This document shows, in pieces, positions 18,505 to 25,724 of a stretch of DNA of 64,000 bases. The notes beneath the pieces are model-generated. The model saw only the letters and a list, made by a program, of their open reading frames with translations, was not told where the DNA came from and ran no database searches. A program made the translations under genes and the position numbers. Within the stretch, counting starts at the first letter, position 1. Each line of letters opens with the position of its first letter. The DNA comes from Streptomyces tirandamycinicus (GTDB lineage: Bacteria; Actinomycetota; Actinomycetes; Streptomycetales; Streptomycetaceae). Where the stretch lies: assembly GCF_003097515.1 (NCBI RefSeq), contig NZ_CP029188.1, positions 4,909,001 to 4,973,000 of the forward strand, written 5' to 3'.

Positions 18505-18573
18505 GGCCGGGGGCGGCTCACGTCCGGCGCCTGGCCGGGGGCGGCTCACGTCCGGCGCCCGGCCGGGGGCGGG
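18505..18573. repeat. 28-bp tandem repeat downstream of pruA
   Basis: Two full copies (18505-18532 and 18533-18560) and a partial third of a unit beginning GGCCGGGGGCGGCTCACGTC. The unit includes one arm of a GC-rich hairpin that follows the dehydrogenase stop, so a terminator arm appears to have been duplicated. Confidence 0.75.
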
Positions 18574-18614
18574 CTTACGCTGCTGGGGAGGGGGCCCGCG
18601 CGAGGAGGCACGCC

Positions 18615-18854
18615 ATGCCCGGTTCCACCACACTCGGCCCCGGCCACGGGGTCGACGCCATCGAGCATTCCGACGCACAGCGGCTCGCTTCCGTCATGAA
18701 GGAGCTCCATCGGCTCCTGGTGGCGGCAGGGCCGGACAGGATCACGGATCCGCAGGCCGCCGCGCTGTGCGGCGGCGAGGCCCACCGCCGCGAGGAGTTC
18801 ACCGACTGGGTGGACCGGGTCGCGCACCAGCTGGAGAAGGCGGTCTCGCGTTAA
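18615..18854 (+). CDS. Small hypothetical protein ending in a repeat element
   Basis: 79 residues, ATG at 18615 after GAGGAGG. Predicted mostly helical (residues 20-38 and 53-77 look like amphipathic helices); no known domain recognised. The TAA stop (18852-18854) lies in the left terminal repeat of a MITE-like element, so the insertion may have supplied the stop and the natural C-terminus may have been cut or changed. No operon partners. Confidence 0.6.
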   Translation: MPGSTTLGPGHGVDAIEHSDAQRLASVMKELHRLLVAAGPDRITDPQAAALCGGEAHRREEFTDWVDRVAHQLEKAVSR

Positions 18855-19018
18855 GGGCTGTCCCGTCATCACCGGCGGATCAGCGCGCGGCGTCAGATGG
18901 GGGTGCATCGCAAGGCGGAGGGTCGTCCTCATACTGGGCGTATTCGGGCGATCCGACAACACGGCGAGGTGCCGCAGCTGTCGTCGTGCGCCCGCTGGGG
19001 ATTGCGGGACAGTCCTTA
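18852..19018. mobile_element. MITE-like element with 14-bp terminal inverted repeats
   Basis: The left end TAAGGGCTGTCCCG (18852-18865) and right end CGGGACAGTCCTTA (19005-19018) are inverted repeats with one mismatch. The element is 167 bp and has no coding capacity. The outermost TA on each side could be a TA target duplication, as made by IS630/Tc1-type transposases. It separates the small gene from the acetyltransferase gene. Confidence 0.65.
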
Positions 19019-19240
19019 GCTGCTCCGTCCGGGGAGGTCGTGGCCGGGTGAGCCCGGCCGGCCCGCGGATCGTGGACGGGCAAGGCGGCCTCCGGGGCCG
19101 GTGCGCGTCGCGACGGCCGTGGAGGCCGGAGAGCCCTGGGACCGGCAAGGCGCCCAACTCGCCCCGGGCGTGGCGGATTCCCGACGCCGTGACGGTCCTC
19201 GGCAGCGGCGGGAGCGCCCGTGCCTGAGAGAGTTGCCCGC

Positions 19241-19798
19241 ATGACGGACAACACGACCGGGTCGCTGCGCACGGCCCACACCTACCAGCTGTCCGAAGCC
19301 GCCCTCGCCGAGATCCGCGCCCTGCTCGACGCCGCCTTCGACGGCGACTTCGACGACGACGACTGGTCCCACGGGCTCGGCGGCATCCACGCCTTCATCC
19401 GCGACCGGGACGGCCTGGCCGCCCACGGCAGCGTGATCATGCGCCGGGTGGTGCACGGGCGGCGCTCCTACCGCGTCGGCTACGTCGAGGCGGTGGCCGT
19501 CCGGGCCGACCGCCGGCGCCAAGGGCTGGGCGGGCGGGTGACGGGCGCTCTGGAGCGGGTGATCGACGGCGCGTACGAGCTCGGCGCGCTGTCGGCGTCC
19601 GACGACGGCGCGGAGCTGTACCGCAGCCGCGGCTGGCGGCAGTGGCGCGGCAGGGTCGAGGTCCTCGGCCCCGACGGCGTCGTCCCCCTCCCGGGCGAGG
19701 AGGACTCGACCTTCCTCCGGCAGCCCCCCGGACGGTCCCTGCCGGACCCCGCGGCGGCCTCCCTGCTCTTCGACTGGCGCGACGGCGACGTGCTCTGA
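19241..19798 (+). CDS. Aminoglycoside 2'-N-acetyltransferase, AAC(2')-I family
   Basis: 185 residues from ATG 19241 (a GTG at 19220 with GGAG upstream is an alternative). The protein closely follows the mycobacterial AAC(2')-I pattern: AFDGDFDDDDW, HGLGGIHAFI, GYVEAVAVRADRRRQGLG (the acetyl-CoA site), GAYELGALSAS, LYRSRGW and the ending FDWRDGDVL. It should acetylate the 2'-amino group of gentamicin/tobramycin-like aminoglycosides with acetyl-CoA. It lies alone in a core region beside a MITE-like element, so it is probably an intrinsic resistance gene. Confidence 0.88.
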   Translation: MTDNTTGSLRTAHTYQLSEAALAEIRALLDAAFDGDFDDDDWSHGLGGIHAFIRDRDGLAAHGSVIMRRVVHGRRSYRVGYVEAVAVRADRRRQGLGGRVTGALERVIDGAYELGALSASDDGAELYRSRGWRQWRGRVEVLGPDGVVPLPGEEDSTFLRQPPGRSLPDPAAASLLFDWRDGDVL

Positions 19799-20390
19799 CG
19801 GCGGCGCGCTCTGGTGACGACGTGCTCCGGCGACGTGCTCCGGCGGCGTGCTCTGACGGCGACGGGTCCGCGGTGACGCCGCGGTGCGTCCGGCGCCGGT
19901 GGCCGGACCCGGGGCCAGGCCCAAGGCAGGCTGTGGGCCGAGCCTTTGCGGGGCCAAGCCTCTTGCCGAGCCTCTTGCCGAGCCTGCGGCCAGGCCCCGA
20001 GTCCGGTCGTTCCGGGATCCGGACGATCCGCGGGGACGGCTTCGCCCCCGCGATGACGCCCAGGGCAGCACCCCGCGGCAGCACCCCGCGTCAGCCGCCA
20101 GTGGCATCCGCCCCGTTGACTCCCGCCGCCCGCCCTGCGGAGCGCGCCCGAATCGCCGCGGAGACATCGCTCCGACCAGCGACTCTCCAAGATCGCGTCT
20201 CAGATTGTAGGAAGTCCGAGTAATTGTGGAGACAGCGAGGCCCCGGTCCCTTAGCTTTGTAGAAGCCGAACGTCTCGCTCGATCCAGCGAATGGCGGCCC
20301 GAGCCGGAGCCCCGAAGCAGGCAACCCCTGCGGCCCGCTCCCCGCCCCTTCCGGCGCCTTCGATCGTTCCCGATCTCAAGGAGTCGACCC
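19799..20390. other. Repeat-rich intergenic region
   Basis: 592 bases with no gene I can support. The first 70 bases carry degenerate repeats of GGCGACGTGCTC starting in the last codons of the acetyltransferase gene. Near 19960-19990 a short GAGCCTCTTGCC unit is repeated. Around 20200-20270 the sequence is more AT-rich and may hold the promoter of the 48-residue gene. Confidence 0.55.
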
Positions 20391-20537
20391 ATGCCCGAGC
20401 AGACCCTTCTCCGTCGCCGTGTCCGCCACGCGCCCCGCATCAGCGAGACCGACCGCAGGAGCACCGCCGCGAATGCCGCCGCGGCTCTCCAGCGCGCCCT
20501 GGACCGCAGGGACAACGGCGGCGAAACCGGCCACTGA
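20391..20537 (+). CDS. Small basic hypothetical protein
   Basis: 48 residues, ATG 20391 with a clear AAGGAG seven bases upstream. Rich in Arg, with a first half RRRVRHAPRISETDRRS and an Ala-rich helix (AANAAAALQRAL) in the second half; net positive, no membrane segment. The strong ribosome site is the main support. Function unknown; a nucleic-acid-binding or ribosome-associated peptide is possible. Confidence 0.6.
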   Translation: MPEQTLLRRRVRHAPRISETDRRSTAANAAAALQRALDRRDNGGETGH

Positions 20538-20749
20538 CCGGCGGGACCGGCCGGTGGCGCCCGGGGGTCACCGGCCCCACCGCCCCCTTGCGGGCCGGGG
20601 ACCGGGACCCCGGTACGCGTCGTCACTCCGAAGCACGTGCCCGCCGCGGGCGCGGTGAAGGGCGGGAACCGGTGCGCGGCGCAGAGCGGTCGCGGACGCC
20701 GCATGCGTCCGCATGGTGGACGTCGAGTGTCATTCGGTGGGACGCGGAG

Positions 20750-20755
20750 TACGGT
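20750..20755 (+). promoter_or_regulatory. Putative -10 box for leaderless leuB transcript
   Basis: TACGGT, with TGTCAT 16 bases upstream as a weak -35, lies seven bases before the leuB ATG, the spacing expected if transcription starts at the start codon. No ribosome site is seen. Confidence 0.45.
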
Positions 20756-20761
20756 GCGGTC

Positions 20762-21835
20762 ATGTCTCGCAGCCTCAATCTCGCAGTGATCCCCGGCGAC
20801 GGCATCGGCCAGGAGGTCGTGGCCCAGGGCCTCAAGGTCCTCTCGGCCGTGCTTCCCCAGGACGTGAAGCTGGAGACCCGGGAGTACGACCTCGGCGCCA
20901 AGCGCTGGCACCGCACCGGCGAGACCCTCCCGGAGGCGGAACTCGACGCCCTCAGGCACCACGACGCGATCCTCCTCGGTGCGATCGGCGACCCCTCCGT
21001 ACCGGCCGGCGTCCTGGAGCGAGGGCTGCTGCTCAAGCTGCGGTTCGCCTTCGACCACTACGTCAACCTGCGTCCCTCGAAGCTCTTCCCGAACACGGCG
21101 ACGCCGCTGGCCGGCCGCCCCGAGATCGACTTCGTGGTGGTCCGCGAGGGCACCGAGGGCCCGTACACCGGCAACGGCGGTTCCCTGCGCACCGGTACGC
21201 CCGCGGAGGTCGCCACCGAGGTGAGCGTCAACACGGCGTACGGCGTCGAGCGGGTCGTCAGGGACGCGTTCGCGCGGGCCGACGCCCGCCCCCGCAGGAA
21301 GCTGACGCTGGTTCACAAGAACAACGTCCTCGTCCACGCGGGCCACATGTGGAAGAGGATCTTCGACAAGGTCGCCGAGGAGTACCCCGCGGTCACCACC
21401 GACTATCTGCACGTCGACGCCGCGACGATCTTCTTCGTCACCCAGCCCGAGCGTTTCGACGTCATCGTCACCGACAACCTCTTCGGTGACATCCTCACGG
21501 ATCTCGCCGCGGCCGTGACCGGCGGCATCGGCCTGGCCGCCTCCGGGAACATCAACCCGACGGGTGAATTCCCGTCGATGTTCGAGCCCGTCCACGGTTC
21601 CGCTCCCGACATCGCGGGCACCGGCAAGGCCGACCCCACGGCCACGGTCCTGTCCGTCGCCCTCCTGCTGCGCCACCTCGGTCACGAGGCCGAGGCCGTC
21701 CGTGTCGAGGAGGCCGTCGCCGCCGACCTGGCGGCCCGTGGGGAGTCCCGCCCCGGCCCGGAGGGCTCAGCGGGAGGCAGTCTCCGCACCACCGACGAGA
21801 TCGGCGACGCGCTCGCGGTACGAGTAGCGGGCTGA
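20762..21835 (+). CDS. leuB: 3-Isopropylmalate dehydrogenase
   Basis: 357 residues of the isocitrate/isopropylmalate dehydrogenase family: NLAVIPGDGIGQEV at the N-terminus, LRPSKLFP, a K-N-N-V motif (VHKNNVLVHAG) and the metal- and NAD-binding DNLFGDILTDL and HGSAPDIAGTGKADP. It oxidatively decarboxylates 3-isopropylmalate to 2-oxoisocaproate in leucine synthesis. A TACGGT sequence ends only seven bases before the ATG, suggesting a leaderless transcript. It is followed by a terminator and ilvE. Confidence 0.95.
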   Translation: MSRSLNLAVIPGDGIGQEVVAQGLKVLSAVLPQDVKLETREYDLGAKRWHRTGETLPEAELDALRHHDAILLGAIGDPSVPAGVLERGLLLKLRFAFDHYVNLRPSKLFPNTATPLAGRPEIDFVVVREGTEGPYTGNGGSLRTGTPAEVATEVSVNTAYGVERVVRDAFARADARPRRKLTLVHKNNVLVHAGHMWKRIFDKVAEEYPAVTTDYLHVDAATIFFVTQPERFDVIVTDNLFGDILTDLAAAVTGGIGLAASGNINPTGEFPSMFEPVHGSAPDIAGTGKADPTATVLSVALLLRHLGHEAEAVRVEEAVAADLAARGESRPGPEGSAGGSLRTTDEIGDALAVRVAG

Positions 21836-21858
21836 CCCGTCGGATCCCGAAACCTCGG

Positions 21859-21889
21859 AGCCGCCGGGTCGCACACGCACCCGGCGGCT
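21859..21889 (+). terminator. leuB terminator hairpin
   Basis: AGCCGCCGGGT and ACCCGGCGGCT form a perfect 11-bp stem around a 9-base loop, just downstream of the leuB stop, ending in TTCTCCT. Confidence 0.8.
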
Positions 21890-21969
21890 TCTCCTCTGCG
21901 GCCTACGGGTGCCACCATCGACTCATGGGCCGCAGCCCACGCTGTTCCGTTCCGGCCCCCACGCACTGC

Positions 21970-21975
21970 GATAAT
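21970..21975 (+). promoter_or_regulatory. Putative ilvE promoter -10 box
   Basis: GATAAT is close to the vegetative consensus and lies about 120 bases before the ilvE ATG, leaving a 5' leader that contains a small coding sequence and a hairpin. The -35 element is not clear. Confidence 0.5.
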
Positions 21976-21993
21976 CGAACGTGGGGCCGCTTC

Positions 21994-22056
21994 ATGCGGG
22001 GAAGCTCGGACGTCCTGGTACCGCCTCGGGCGAGGCGGGCGGACGTACAGACGTGA
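21994..22056 (+). CDS. Possible ilvE leader peptide with Val-Leu-Val codons
   Basis: An ATG reading frame of 20 codons (MRGSSDVLVPPRARRADVQT) in the ilvE leader, ending 40 bases before ilvE. The run Asp-Val-Leu-Val is followed at once by the hairpin CCGCCTC-GGGC-GAGGCGG (22021-22038). This arrangement fits ribosome-mediated attenuation by branched-chain amino acids, but the peptide is only modestly enriched in control codons and no U-tract terminator follows. Low certainty. Confidence 0.35.
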   Translation: MRGSSDVLVPPRARRADVQT

Positions 22057-22096
22057 GCGCGGTCCGTCACAAACACACGGTGAAGGACACGCAGAC

Positions 22097-23185
22097 ATGA
22101 CGACGCCCTCGATCGAGCTCAAGCCCTCCTCGACCCCCCTGTCCGACGCGGAGCGCGAGGCGATCCTGGCCAACCCGGGATTCGGCCGCCACTTCACCGA
22201 TCACATGGTGACGATCAAGTGGACGGAGGGCCGGGGCTGGCACGACGCCCAGCTGACGCCCTACGCGCAGCTGTCGATCGACCCGGCCAACATGACCCTG
22301 CACTACGCGCAGGAGATCTTCGAGGGGCTGAAGGCCTACCGCAGGCCCGACGGTTCGGTCGCCACCTTCCGGCCCGACGCGAACGCCCGGCGCTTCCAGC
22401 TGTCCGCCCGCCGCCTGGCCATGCCGGAACTGCCGGTCGAGACCTTCATCGCGGCCTGCGACGCCCTGGTCCAGCAGGACAAGGCATGGGTCCCGGAGCA
22501 CGGCGGCGAGGGCTCCCTCTACCTGCGTCCGTTCATGTTCGCCAACGAGGTCGGCCTGGGCGTCCGCCCGGCCAACGAGTACCTGTTCATCGTCATCGCC
22601 TCGCCGGCCGGCCCGTACTTCCCCGGCGGCGTCAAGCCCGTCTCCGTCTGGCTGTCGGAGAACTACGTCCGCGCCGTCCCCGGCGGCATGGGCTTCGCCA
22701 AGACCGGCGGCAACTACGCGGCCTCCCTCCTCGCCCAGGCCGAGGCCGCGGCGAAGGGCTGCGACCAGGTCGTCTGGCTCGACGCCCTGGAGCACCGGAC
22801 CGTCGAGGAGATGGGCGGCATGAACCTGTACTTCGTGTACGGGGACAGGATCGTCACGCCCGAACTCACCGGCTCGCTGCTCGCCGGGATCACCCGCGAC
22901 TCGCTGCTCACCCTCGCCCGGGACCTCGGCTATGAGTCCGAGGAGGGCACCATCACCACCGACCAGTGGAAGCGGGACACCGAGAACGGCACCCTCACCG
23001 AGGTCTTCGCCTGCGGCACCGCCGCCGCCATCACGCCCGTGGGCACCGTCAAGTCCACCGGTGGCGAGTGGACCCAGTCGAACGGCGAGCCGGGCAAGGT
23101 CACGATGGAGCTCCGCAGGGCCCTTCTGGACATCCAGACCGGCACGGCCGAGGACCGGCACGGCTGGATGCACGAGCTCGGCTGA
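22097..23185 (+). CDS. ilvE: Branched-chain amino-acid aminotransferase
   Basis: 362 residues, typical class IV (fold type IV) PLP aminotransferase. Motifs include YAQEIFEGLKAYR (about 73-85), GGNYAASLLAQ, whose upstream segment holds the PLP contact region, and EEMGGMNLYFVY with FACGTAAAITPVG (about 302-314), the class IV signature. The PLP-binding Lys is in FAKTGGNYA near residue 203. It interconverts Leu, Ile and Val with their 2-oxo acids and follows leuB in the branched-chain region. Confidence 0.95.
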   Translation: MTTPSIELKPSSTPLSDAEREAILANPGFGRHFTDHMVTIKWTEGRGWHDAQLTPYAQLSIDPANMTLHYAQEIFEGLKAYRRPDGSVATFRPDANARRFQLSARRLAMPELPVETFIAACDALVQQDKAWVPEHGGEGSLYLRPFMFANEVGLGVRPANEYLFIVIASPAGPYFPGGVKPVSVWLSENYVRAVPGGMGFAKTGGNYAASLLAQAEAAAKGCDQVVWLDALEHRTVEEMGGMNLYFVYGDRIVTPELTGSLLAGITRDSLLTLARDLGYESEEGTITTDQWKRDTENGTLTEVFACGTAAAITPVGTVKSTGGEWTQSNGEPGKVTMELRRALLDIQTGTAEDRHGWMHELG

Positions 23186-23273
23186 CCCCTGGCGGGCCGG
23201 TGCCGCGGGACGCGCCCCGCGGCGCACCCCGTCGCCCCCGGTCGACCCCCTCGCGCCCGGTCGGCGAGCGGCT

Positions 23274-24719
23274 TCAGGAGGCCCCGGCCGCCGCCCGCCC
23301 GGTCCGGCCCGGGGTGGCGGGCGCGCCGCCGGAGCCGTTCCGGTCCCGGCGAGGCCGGACCGCGCCGTACACCAGCCCACCCGTCAGGCCCGACAGTACG
23401 AAGCTGCAGTCCACTCCCGCGGTCAGGCCGAGCAGCGGGCCCTCGTGGAACGGGGTCGACACGGAGAGCAGCCCGACGGCCGCGCCGAGTGCCCAGGCCG
23501 CCGTCGCCCGCGGCTCCCAGCCGCCGCGGAACCAGTACGCGCCGCCCCGGGCGCGCCGGTTGTAGACCTGCAGGGCGTCGGCGTCGTAGCGGCCGCGGCA
23601 GTGCAGATGGCCCATGAGGGTGATCACGGCCCAGGGCGTGCCGATCGCGGTGAGCAGCAGTACGAACGAGGTCATCGCCGCCCGCGCGTCCCAGGTGAAG
23701 TGCCCGAGGAAGACGAACGCGGTGGCCGCGACGGCGACGATCACGGTGGCCGTGGTGCGGCCGGCCCGGGGCACGATCGCGTCGAGGTCGAGGCCCATCG
23801 AGTAGAGCATCAGTCCGGCGTTGCCGACCGAGCCGGCCGCTGCGGCCAGCAGCAGCGGCAGTACGTACCAGGCGGGGGCGGCCTCGACCAGGGGCCCCGC
23901 GTAGTCGAGCGAGGCCCGGGCCGCCAGCGCGGTCACGGTGCCGAACAGCTGCGGTATCAGCAGCCCGGCGAAGAGGCCGAGGCAGGTGGCGTTCAGCACG
24001 GACCGGGGGGTGTGCCGCCCGGGGGAGATGTAGCGGGTGTAGTCCCCGAGGAGCGTGATGAACGCGATCGGGCCGCTGAGCCCGGCGGCCACGGCGGACA
24101 GGGCCCAGGTGGGCCAGAAGGAGCCCAGCAGGTACGGGGTGCCCGCCGGCGCCGCCGTGGTGAGTTCCGGCGCGTAGGCGACGAGACCCAGGGCGAGGAG
24201 CACGATCATGCCCACGGCCAGGATCCTGCTCATCCGCAGCAGCAGCCGGTAGCCGAAGACCGCGCCGACGACGGTCAGCGCGGCCAGCACGGCGTAGACG
24301 ACCGCGTGGGTGGCGTCCCCGGCCGGCATGCCGAGCGCCCGCGCCAGGGTGCCGACCATGACGTCGCCGCCCACCCACAGCGTCAGAGCGGTGTAGCCGA
24401 GGGACAGCAGAAGTCCGACGACCGAGCCGATCAGCCGGCCGCGCACCCCGAAGAACGCGCCGCTGGAGGTGGACAGATTGGTCGCCGTGCGCAGCGAGAC
24501 GAGTGCGAGCGGGGCCGTCACGGCCACCCCCGCGGCGGTGCCCGCGACGACCGAGGTCACCGCGCCCCGGAAGCCCAGTCCGAAGGACACCGGGAGCCAG
24601 CCGAAGACGATCACGCCGAGGCACAGGTTGGAGCCCAGCAGGATCGCCACCAGATCGCGGGGGCCGCTGGTCCGCTCCGCCTCGGGGATGGTGTCGACTC
24701 CGTGCTGTTCGATCGGCAT
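23274..24719 (-). CDS. NCS1-family permease (cytosine/purine/allantoin type)
   Basis: 481 residues with about twelve membrane segments and the NCS1 features LLGSNLCLGVIVFGWLP near the N-terminus and FITLLGDYTRYISP near 230. ATG 24719 is chosen because GGAGAG lies four bases upstream; an earlier in-frame ATG at 24743 lacks one. Such permeases import nucleobases, hydantoins or allantoin with Na+ or H+. It is divergent from the urease genes, so it may bring in a nitrogen compound whose breakdown yields urea, but the substrate is not readable. Confidence 0.88.
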   Translation of the reverse strand: MPIEQHGVDTIPEAERTSGPRDLVAILLGSNLCLGVIVFGWLPVSFGLGFRGAVTSVVAGTAAGVAVTAPLALVSLRTATNLSTSSGAFFGVRGRLIGSVVGLLLSLGYTALTLWVGGDVMVGTLARALGMPAGDATHAVVYAVLAALTVVGAVFGYRLLLRMSRILAVGMIVLLALGLVAYAPELTTAAPAGTPYLLGSFWPTWALSAVAAGLSGPIAFITLLGDYTRYISPGRHTPRSVLNATCLGLFAGLLIPQLFGTVTALAARASLDYAGPLVEAAPAWYVLPLLLAAAAGSVGNAGLMLYSMGLDLDAIVPRAGRTTATVIVAVAATAFVFLGHFTWDARAAMTSFVLLLTAIGTPWAVITLMGHLHCRGRYDADALQVYNRRARGGAYWFRGGWEPRATAAWALGAAVGLLSVSTPFHEGPLLGLTAGVDCSFVLSGLTGGLVYGAVRPRRDRNGSGGAPATPGRTGRAAAGAS

Positions 24720-24747
24720 CGGGCTCTCCTGCTCCGCCGGCAATGGT

Positions 24748-24778
24748 TTGAGTGCTGCTCAATGTGGACCGGTTCCAC
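24748..24778. promoter_or_regulatory. Two inverted repeats between permease and urease genes
   Basis: TTGAG-N5-CTCAA (24748-24762) and GTGGA-N5-TCCAC (24764-24778) lie next to each other in the divergent promoter region. They are likely operators of a nitrogen-related regulator; the protein is unknown. Confidence 0.45.
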
Positions 24779-24914
24779 GTCCCGGGTCAATGCTTCCCGT
24801 GAACGGATTTCGGGGTTAGAGTGTCGTTCGAACATCCGGAATCGGAAGTGAGGATTCCGGCATGCTGCATCCAGTGGGAGGACCCCCGGCGGGCCTCCAG
24901 GGAGGCGTGGTGAC

Positions 24915-25724
24915 GTGCGACTGACCCCGACCGAACGGGACCGGCTGCTGCTGTTCGGCGCGGCCGAACTGGCCCGGGCGCGGCGTGCCCGGGGGCTCAG
25001 GCTCAATGTCCCCGAGGCGACCGCGCTGATCGCCGACACGGTGTGCGAGGCGGCCCGGGACGGCCGCCGGCTCGCCGAGGCCGTCGAGGCGGCCCGCTCC
25101 GTGCTCGGCCCCGAGGACGTCCTCCCCGGCGTCGCCGACGTCGTGACCGAGGTCCACGTCGAGGCGGTGTTCGACGACGGGTCGCGGCTCGCCGTCGTCT
25201 CCGACCCCATCGGCGGCGGAGGGCTCGGCGCATCGGCGCCCGGCGCCGTACTGCCCGGACCCGCGGACCCCGAGCCGGAGCCCGCGGTGCGGCTCACGGT
25301 GCGCAACACCGCAGCCGTACCGGTCAGCGTCACCTCCCACTTCCACTTCTTCGAGGCCAATCCGCGGCTCGACTTCGACCGGGCGGCGGCCTACGGCATG
25401 CGGCTCTGCGTGCCGGCGGGCTCGTCCGTCCGCTTCGGCCCCGGCGACGAGGTCCGGGTCGGACTGGTGCCGATCGGCGGCGACCGCGTGGCGATCGGAT
25501 TCGCGGGCCTGGTCGACGGCCCGCTCGACGCCCCCGGAGCGAAGGCGGAGGCCCTGCGGCGGGCGGCCGCCTGCGGCTATCTCGGAGCCACCGGCGGACA
25601 GCAGCGCCCCCTCGGCCGGAACACGGCCGGGCAGGGGCCCGCCGCCGGGCAGTCCGTCCGGCGGGAATCCGCACCGCGCCCATCCCGGCAGCAGGCGCCC
25701 TGCCGGCCCGAGGAGGACCAGTGA
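24915..25724 (+). CDS. ureAB: Urease gamma-beta fused subunit
   Basis: 269 residues. Residues 1-100 are the gamma subunit (LTPTERDRLLLFGAAELARARRARG, quoted in part as LTPTERDRLLLF), and about 130-225 the beta subunit (SHFHFFEANPRLDFDRA, AAYGMRLCVPAG). A Pro/Gly linker joins the two, and the tail past 225 is low complexity. GTG at 24915 follows GGAGG at some distance. The stop overlaps the alpha-subunit start (GTGA). Fused gamma-beta ureases are known in other bacteria. No nickel-insertion genes accompany it here. Confidence 0.9.
   Translation: MRLTPTERDRLLLFGAAELARARRARGLRLNVPEATALIADTVCEAARDGRRLAEAVEAARSVLGPEDVLPGVADVVTEVHVEAVFDDGSRLAVVSDPIGGGGLGASAPGAVLPGPADPEPEPAVRLTVRNTAAVPVSVTSHFHFFEANPRLDFDRAAAYGMRLCVPAGSSVRFGPGDEVRVGLVPIGGDRVAIGFAGLVDGPLDAPGAKAEALRRAAACGYLGATGGQQRPLGRNTAGQGPAAGQSVRRESAPRPSRQQAPCRPEEDQ

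Noticed and set aside
18471..18614. Longer N-terminus of the 79-residue gene
   Set aside because: The extension runs through the tandem repeat downstream of pruA and lacks a ribosome site; ATG 18615 has a strong GAGGAGG.
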